Assembly: GCA_026261815.1 (NCBI GenBank)
Contig: JAMPIT010000230.1
Coordinates: forward strand, 3,729,501-3,793,500
Origin: Monarcha castaneiventris obscurior
Lineage: Eukaryota; Chordata; Aves; Passeriformes; Monarchidae
Direction: 5' to 3'
DNA: 64,000 nt
Shown here: positions 60,236-64,000 of the stretch, piece by piece
How positions within the stretch are numbered: position 1 is the stretch's first letter
Layout of the letters: the number at the start of each line of letters is the position of its first letter
Notes under the pieces: generated by a model
Database searches by the model: none
The model's input: the letters and a program-made list of their open reading frames with translations, nothing else
Told to the model about the DNA's origin: nothing
Translations under genes and position numbers: made by a program

Positions 60236-60398
60236 ATCTTTCAGGAGCCTGATCAATGTGGTCTGGACAAAGGAGGGACAAGTTACTGAAATCCTGAAAT
60301 GTGCCTGCTCCAGCAGCACAGGGGTAATGGTACATCTGGGTACATTTCTCTTCACAGCATTTGATAGTGGCTCCAAGGTGCTTACAAAATGCACATCG
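60236..60398 (-). CDS. KMT2C: KMT2C exon w1, second half of extended PHD 1
   Basis: Window residues 1-54 (163 nt, phase 0 in, 1 out). The acceptor is TTTTTCAG above 60398 and the donor is GTAAGT below 60236. It encodes RCAFCKHLGATIKCCEEKCT, then QMYHYPCAAGAGTFQDFSNL and SLLCPDHIDQAPER. CAFC, CCEEKC, YHYPC and LLCPDH are ligands of the second half of an extended PHD, which in the family starts in the preceding exon, outside this window. Only this part of the first cluster's opening module is visible. Confidence 0.97.
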
Positions 60399-63300
60399 CT
60401 GAAAAACAAACATAACAAGTCATTAAAAAATTATTTTCTTGTAATTTTTAGCCAGATCTGTTCCCCTCCTGCATTTAGCAGACAAACACCTTGGCCAGTA
60501 GGAGGTAGTGCATACTGAGAAGGAAACAAGTGGGTGGTGTCTTTCAGTGGCACTCCCAAATCTTTACTTAAAAAGTTTAATGAAACCCACTCTAAGTGTG
60601 CTACTTGTCACAGAAAAGCATTTTTGTTCTATGTTATCTAACTTGAGCTATGCCTTCAGCAATGGGCTTGGAGACTTATTCTGAAAATAAAGGCAGATGA
60701 CACCATGCTGTCAATAGGTTAAGACTAAAAACCACATGGCTCTGTAAGCTGTAATGTAAAACCACAAACACTGTAATCAGAAATGCAAATGGAAATCAAA
60801 TATGATGTTCTCCCAAAAATCTTACTGGCATTATACAATTCTCTCTGGGACAATAATGCATTACATAACCTTGCACTTTCTTCTCATCTTGCCTTTCAAG
60901 ACTACACAAATATCACCACCAAACTTTGAGAAGTCATAAATAAGCATGATTATTATTAGACACCAGAGAAATAATTTCTCAGAAAGAACAATGCAATGAT
61001 CCTCCAGTTCTCTAGTCAAGAGGGAGCAGAGTCTATCAGTCTGCTTGTAAAAAATCACCCACACCTTTCTGATTCAGCTAATCAGTCTTTTTTCTTTCTC
61101 AGATTCATCTCAGTCCCTGAAGCACTGTAACATGCTTTTGCACTTTTTCACCAAGGCAACAATACTTTTTAAGGCACAGCATCGTAAGATTTTGAGTAAA
61201 CTTAAGAAAAAAACAGGTCAGTGGCTCACAGGAAGGCGTACATAATATACAGCAACAACTGAGCTCAGGGACTCTCATTTTTCACAATAAAAATATAATA
61301 CTAACACCGGTATGTTTGATTACTAGCTGAACTGTCAAGTAACATCCAAATACAAACATAAAGCAAATCAAAGAGAAGTTATGTACTGCATCTGCTTAAT
61401 TCTTAGAATGCAGACAATATTTATTACCATAATTCTTCTGTTTCGAAGCCTGGCATGAAATTAGGCATGAAATAGTGCTATTACAAGTCCACAGATATCA
61501 AAACCAGCCCATATGAAAATACAAATCACAAAGCTGCCTGTGTCAACAGCTACACTGATATTCTTTAAAACCAGATGAAATGAACATCTTCAGAAAAATA
61601 TCTGCCTGCACCACAACTCATGGACAAGAGACAGAAAAAATATTAGCGTATGCTAAACAGAACTGCAGTGTAAAAAGATAAAAATGCTCTGGCACAGAAA
61701 TTAAAGGGGATCACCAAGGAGAACTACTGCCAAGTTTGTGGGCTATGATGCTTAGTCTAGTCCTCTGATCTGCAGGACATCTCACCTCTACCCATGTCTG
61801 ACACCTGCTAACAGTATGGGAAAGGTGTATCCTGTTACTTTACCAGCTGAAATGCAGAGGAGACAAGGGGGGACAAGATCAGTAAATAATAACATGGAGC
61901 TCCTGAAGCAGCTGAAGGCAGCAGCAGCAGGAATTGCATTTAAGGACTGCCAACAAAACCGAAGTCCTGAAAAAAACTCTTTTTAGGAAATGGTAACTTC
62001 AGTGAACACTTGCTGAGGATGCTCAAGGTAAATCCTGAACTTAGATGTAAAGCATGAAAATACAGCCCCCAAAGCCTCCAACTTCAAGGACTGCAGCTGC
62101 ACACTGAGCCACACACAACCACTGCCCTGTTTGGTCCTTGATGCTCTGAAAACCTACGGAGATGGATGAGGTTTAGCTAAGACCCAACTCTTACAGGCCA
62201 CACTTTTTTAAAAGATTTTACTCAGTACAAAAAAAAAAAAAAAAACCATGAAGGGGAATTTGGGAGGAGCTAAGGTCCAAAATGTATCCGTCAAAAAAAT
62301 ATTCAACAAGACTCCATTGGATCCCACCACTGACCCTTAATAACTAATTAATCAGGAAAAGAAAATTATGAAAGAACTGTAAGCACTCAAATAATCCAAC
62401 ATTTATTAAGCGCTGGGAATAATGGAATAAATAGCAACGTAAATGGCATTTTTAAATACCACATCTGTTTTTCAAAACCACCGATCAACCACGGTACATA
62501 CCAAATATAAAATCAGAATGTAACTTATCCCAAATGCTCTATGACTATATGATGAAATTATTAGAAAAGAGCAAACTACAGGATTACTAAAAAAACCTTG
62601 AAAAATGTTGATGTTGATTTAAGGAACCACATAAAGATGCTGGAAGAAAAATGGAAGCCCAAATTACATGTAATTGAACCCTTCAAACCCATCTGCTAAA
62701 CTGCACTGGCAATGAAAAGCATTTGGCAGATAAGTGAAACACACCACTTTGAAAACAATGTGGTATATATCATCTGAAGCAAATAAAAAGCACAGAATAT
62801 CAACATTTGCTGAATTTGTAAGAGATATAAAGCAGTCTGAAGAAACTAATGCCCAAAGGGATTTTTTTGGCAGCAGATGTTAGTGAGAAGTTACTTTTCC
62901 AGCACTAGAAGCCAACACTCCTCTGAAGCCAGGCCCCGTGCTATGACCCCAAGAGAACAGCAGAAGTGTATTAAACAAAAAAATTTAAGAGCTCTGCTAA
63001 ATAAAATCAGTAACAAATACTACTTTACTATTGCTAAAATATGGAATCATGACAACAGGAGATGGAATGAAGGAATAAATCATATTGCCCATGAGATGCA
63101 TGTCCATGTGAGGACAGTATCAGAGCCAGGGACAGTCTGGAGTCTCCAGTTTCATTAGTATGAGCACAAAGTAAGGTGTTATGTGAAGGGGGTGTAAGCT
63201 GAATCCGAGTATTCAAAGGGCAGGTATTGGAAAATGGTAAGCTGTCAAAGCAAGACAAACACGGTTTTGTTGATGGATCAAGTAATTTTACATTCCTGCT

Positions 63301-64000
63301 CTACAGGAAAAAAACCCCCAACTTAACAAGGTGTCAGAAAGCTGGAGATAGTTCATTACTTATTCATAGGACATTCAAGGAAATAAACTAATAGCCAGCA
63401 GACTATTTTCTTACTCAGAAAGTCCTTCACTGGTTACCAACTGTTCCCTTCAGCAGGTTCCTTGTGTACTTGTCCATGCAAGAAAGCTCTGAGCCCAACC
63501 CTCCTTCTGTTACTTCTTACTATTGTGATTTCCATCAATTAAAACTGTCCGCTCCTCTTCCTACTTGGCCCTTTTGACTTTTTTACATCTGCTTTTTCAG
63601 ACTGAAAAAGAACTAATTTTTAAAAGCAAAAGCTATGCCATCTTTAAAATTTAATTTTAAAATTCCCTTTATTTACTGATCCCATTGGCTCAAATATGAC
63701 ACGGTTGTACAAACACAGTGGAAAAGGAAGAACTAAGTCAACTAACAGAAAACGTAAGAAAAACCTGATCAATCACCTCCCCTGTATTCTAGCTCTATAG
63801 GAGAACATTCTCCATGAAGTAAGAGTGGCAGAAACCACACAGAAGACTTCCAGTAAGAGAAAAACTCATGCCTTCTTGCTACAACTGTAATTGCACCAAA
63901 ACCAGCTAAACAAAGATGTTAATTCTGCCTTGTTCAGCTCAGCTGAATGTCACAAATCCTACTGGCTTTACTGGAAACACATGGCCAAAGTGGAAAATGG
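60399..64000 (-). other. KMT2C intron upstream of exon w1 (partial)
   Basis: The last 3,602 bp, ending at the w1 acceptor. It holds a 17-A run at 62229-62245. The open frames here (such as 62877-63158) have no family match. No exon, repeat family or promoter was recognised. Confidence 0.75.
62229..62245 (+). repeat. Poly-A run of 17
   Basis: Seventeen A in a row on the plus strand. No element tail can be recognised before it, so it may be a simple mononucleotide repeat. Confidence 0.85.

Larger units (their letters stand above)
265..60398 (-). other. KMT2C: KMT2C (MLL3) gene, central section, 30 coding exons
   Basis: KMT2C is the H3K4 mono-methyltransferase of the MLL3/4 complex, acting at enhancers in the nucleus. 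Thirty exons were placed on the minus strand by translating each, finding AG and GT borders and checking codon phase across every junction. The summed length of 6,572 nt keeps one frame throughout. The order of two PHD clusters, HMG-box region and DPY..TPRP repeats is that of KMT2C. The paralogue KMT2D has the same general layout, but the w29 repeat array and the w15-w25 linker read as KMT2C. The section is partial at both ends: the N-terminus, FYRN/FYRC and SET exons are outside. No frameshift or stop was found, so it looks like a working gene. Confidence 0.97.

Noticed and set aside
265..60398. KMT2D instead of KMT2C
   Set aside because: The linker blocks (LGGKDVEDLFTAVLSP, PPKTYTQDGVCLTESG) and the DPY..TPRP array are those of KMT2C as I know the family; the paralogue differs in these parts.
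265..60398. Processed pseudogene
   Set aside because: Thirty exons with introns, correct splice sites and an unbroken frame rule this out.
1..64000. Possible CRISPR array, phage or bacterial operon
   Set aside because: No regularly spaced direct repeats, no dense gene packing and no ribosome-binding pattern; the split gene and LINE/SINE relics show a vertebrate genome.

Overview
The window is vertebrate nuclear DNA, most likely from a bird. It is AT-rich, contains one large split gene on the minus strand and no bacterial-style gene packing. The dispersed repeats are CR1-family LINE pieces, including one with the 3' end typical of avian CR1, plus faded MIR-type SINEs. No complete transcription unit, RNA gene, CRISPR array, viral genome or phage element was seen.

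The gene is KMT2C (MLL3), the histone H3 lysine-4 methyltransferase of the MLL3/4 (COMPASS-like) enhancer complex. Thirty consecutive internal coding exons can be placed by hand, numbered w1 to w30 in transcription order, from 60398 down to 265. All have AG acceptors and GT donors. Their phases join without a break into 6,572 nt of coding sequence (2,190 codons plus 2 nt). In order they encode: the end of the first extended PHD finger and three PHD fingers (w1-w5); a variable acidic linker (w5-w7); an AT-hook-like basic stretch (w7-w9); a second PHD cluster of three (w11-w14); a long basic/acidic linker (w15-w25); the HMG-box region (w26-w28); and a Gln-rich and Pro-rich segment with about a dozen DPY..PP.TPRP repeats (w29), continuing into w30. 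The promoter, N-terminus, FYRN/FYRC domains and catalytic SET domain lie outside the window.

Introns make up about 90% of the sequence. Those holding recognisable repeats are 56600-59408 (internally deleted CR1, minus), 50489-52070 (degraded CR1/L3-like tail, minus), 42576-49754 (short CR1 3' end, plus), 36201-39909 (old CR1/L3-like ORF2, plus), 34674-35824 (CR1 ORF2 scrap, minus), and 33026-33619 and 25971-27423 (MIR-like, plus). The rest show only A-rich runs and short simple repeats. I found no undescribed system. The observations worth following are a 33-nt microexon, small shifts at splice acceptors, a competing donor series at w12, lineage differences in the PHD region, the w29 repeat array, and the age-ordered repeat fossils. 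Comparisons with mammalian KMT2C are from memory and marked as such.
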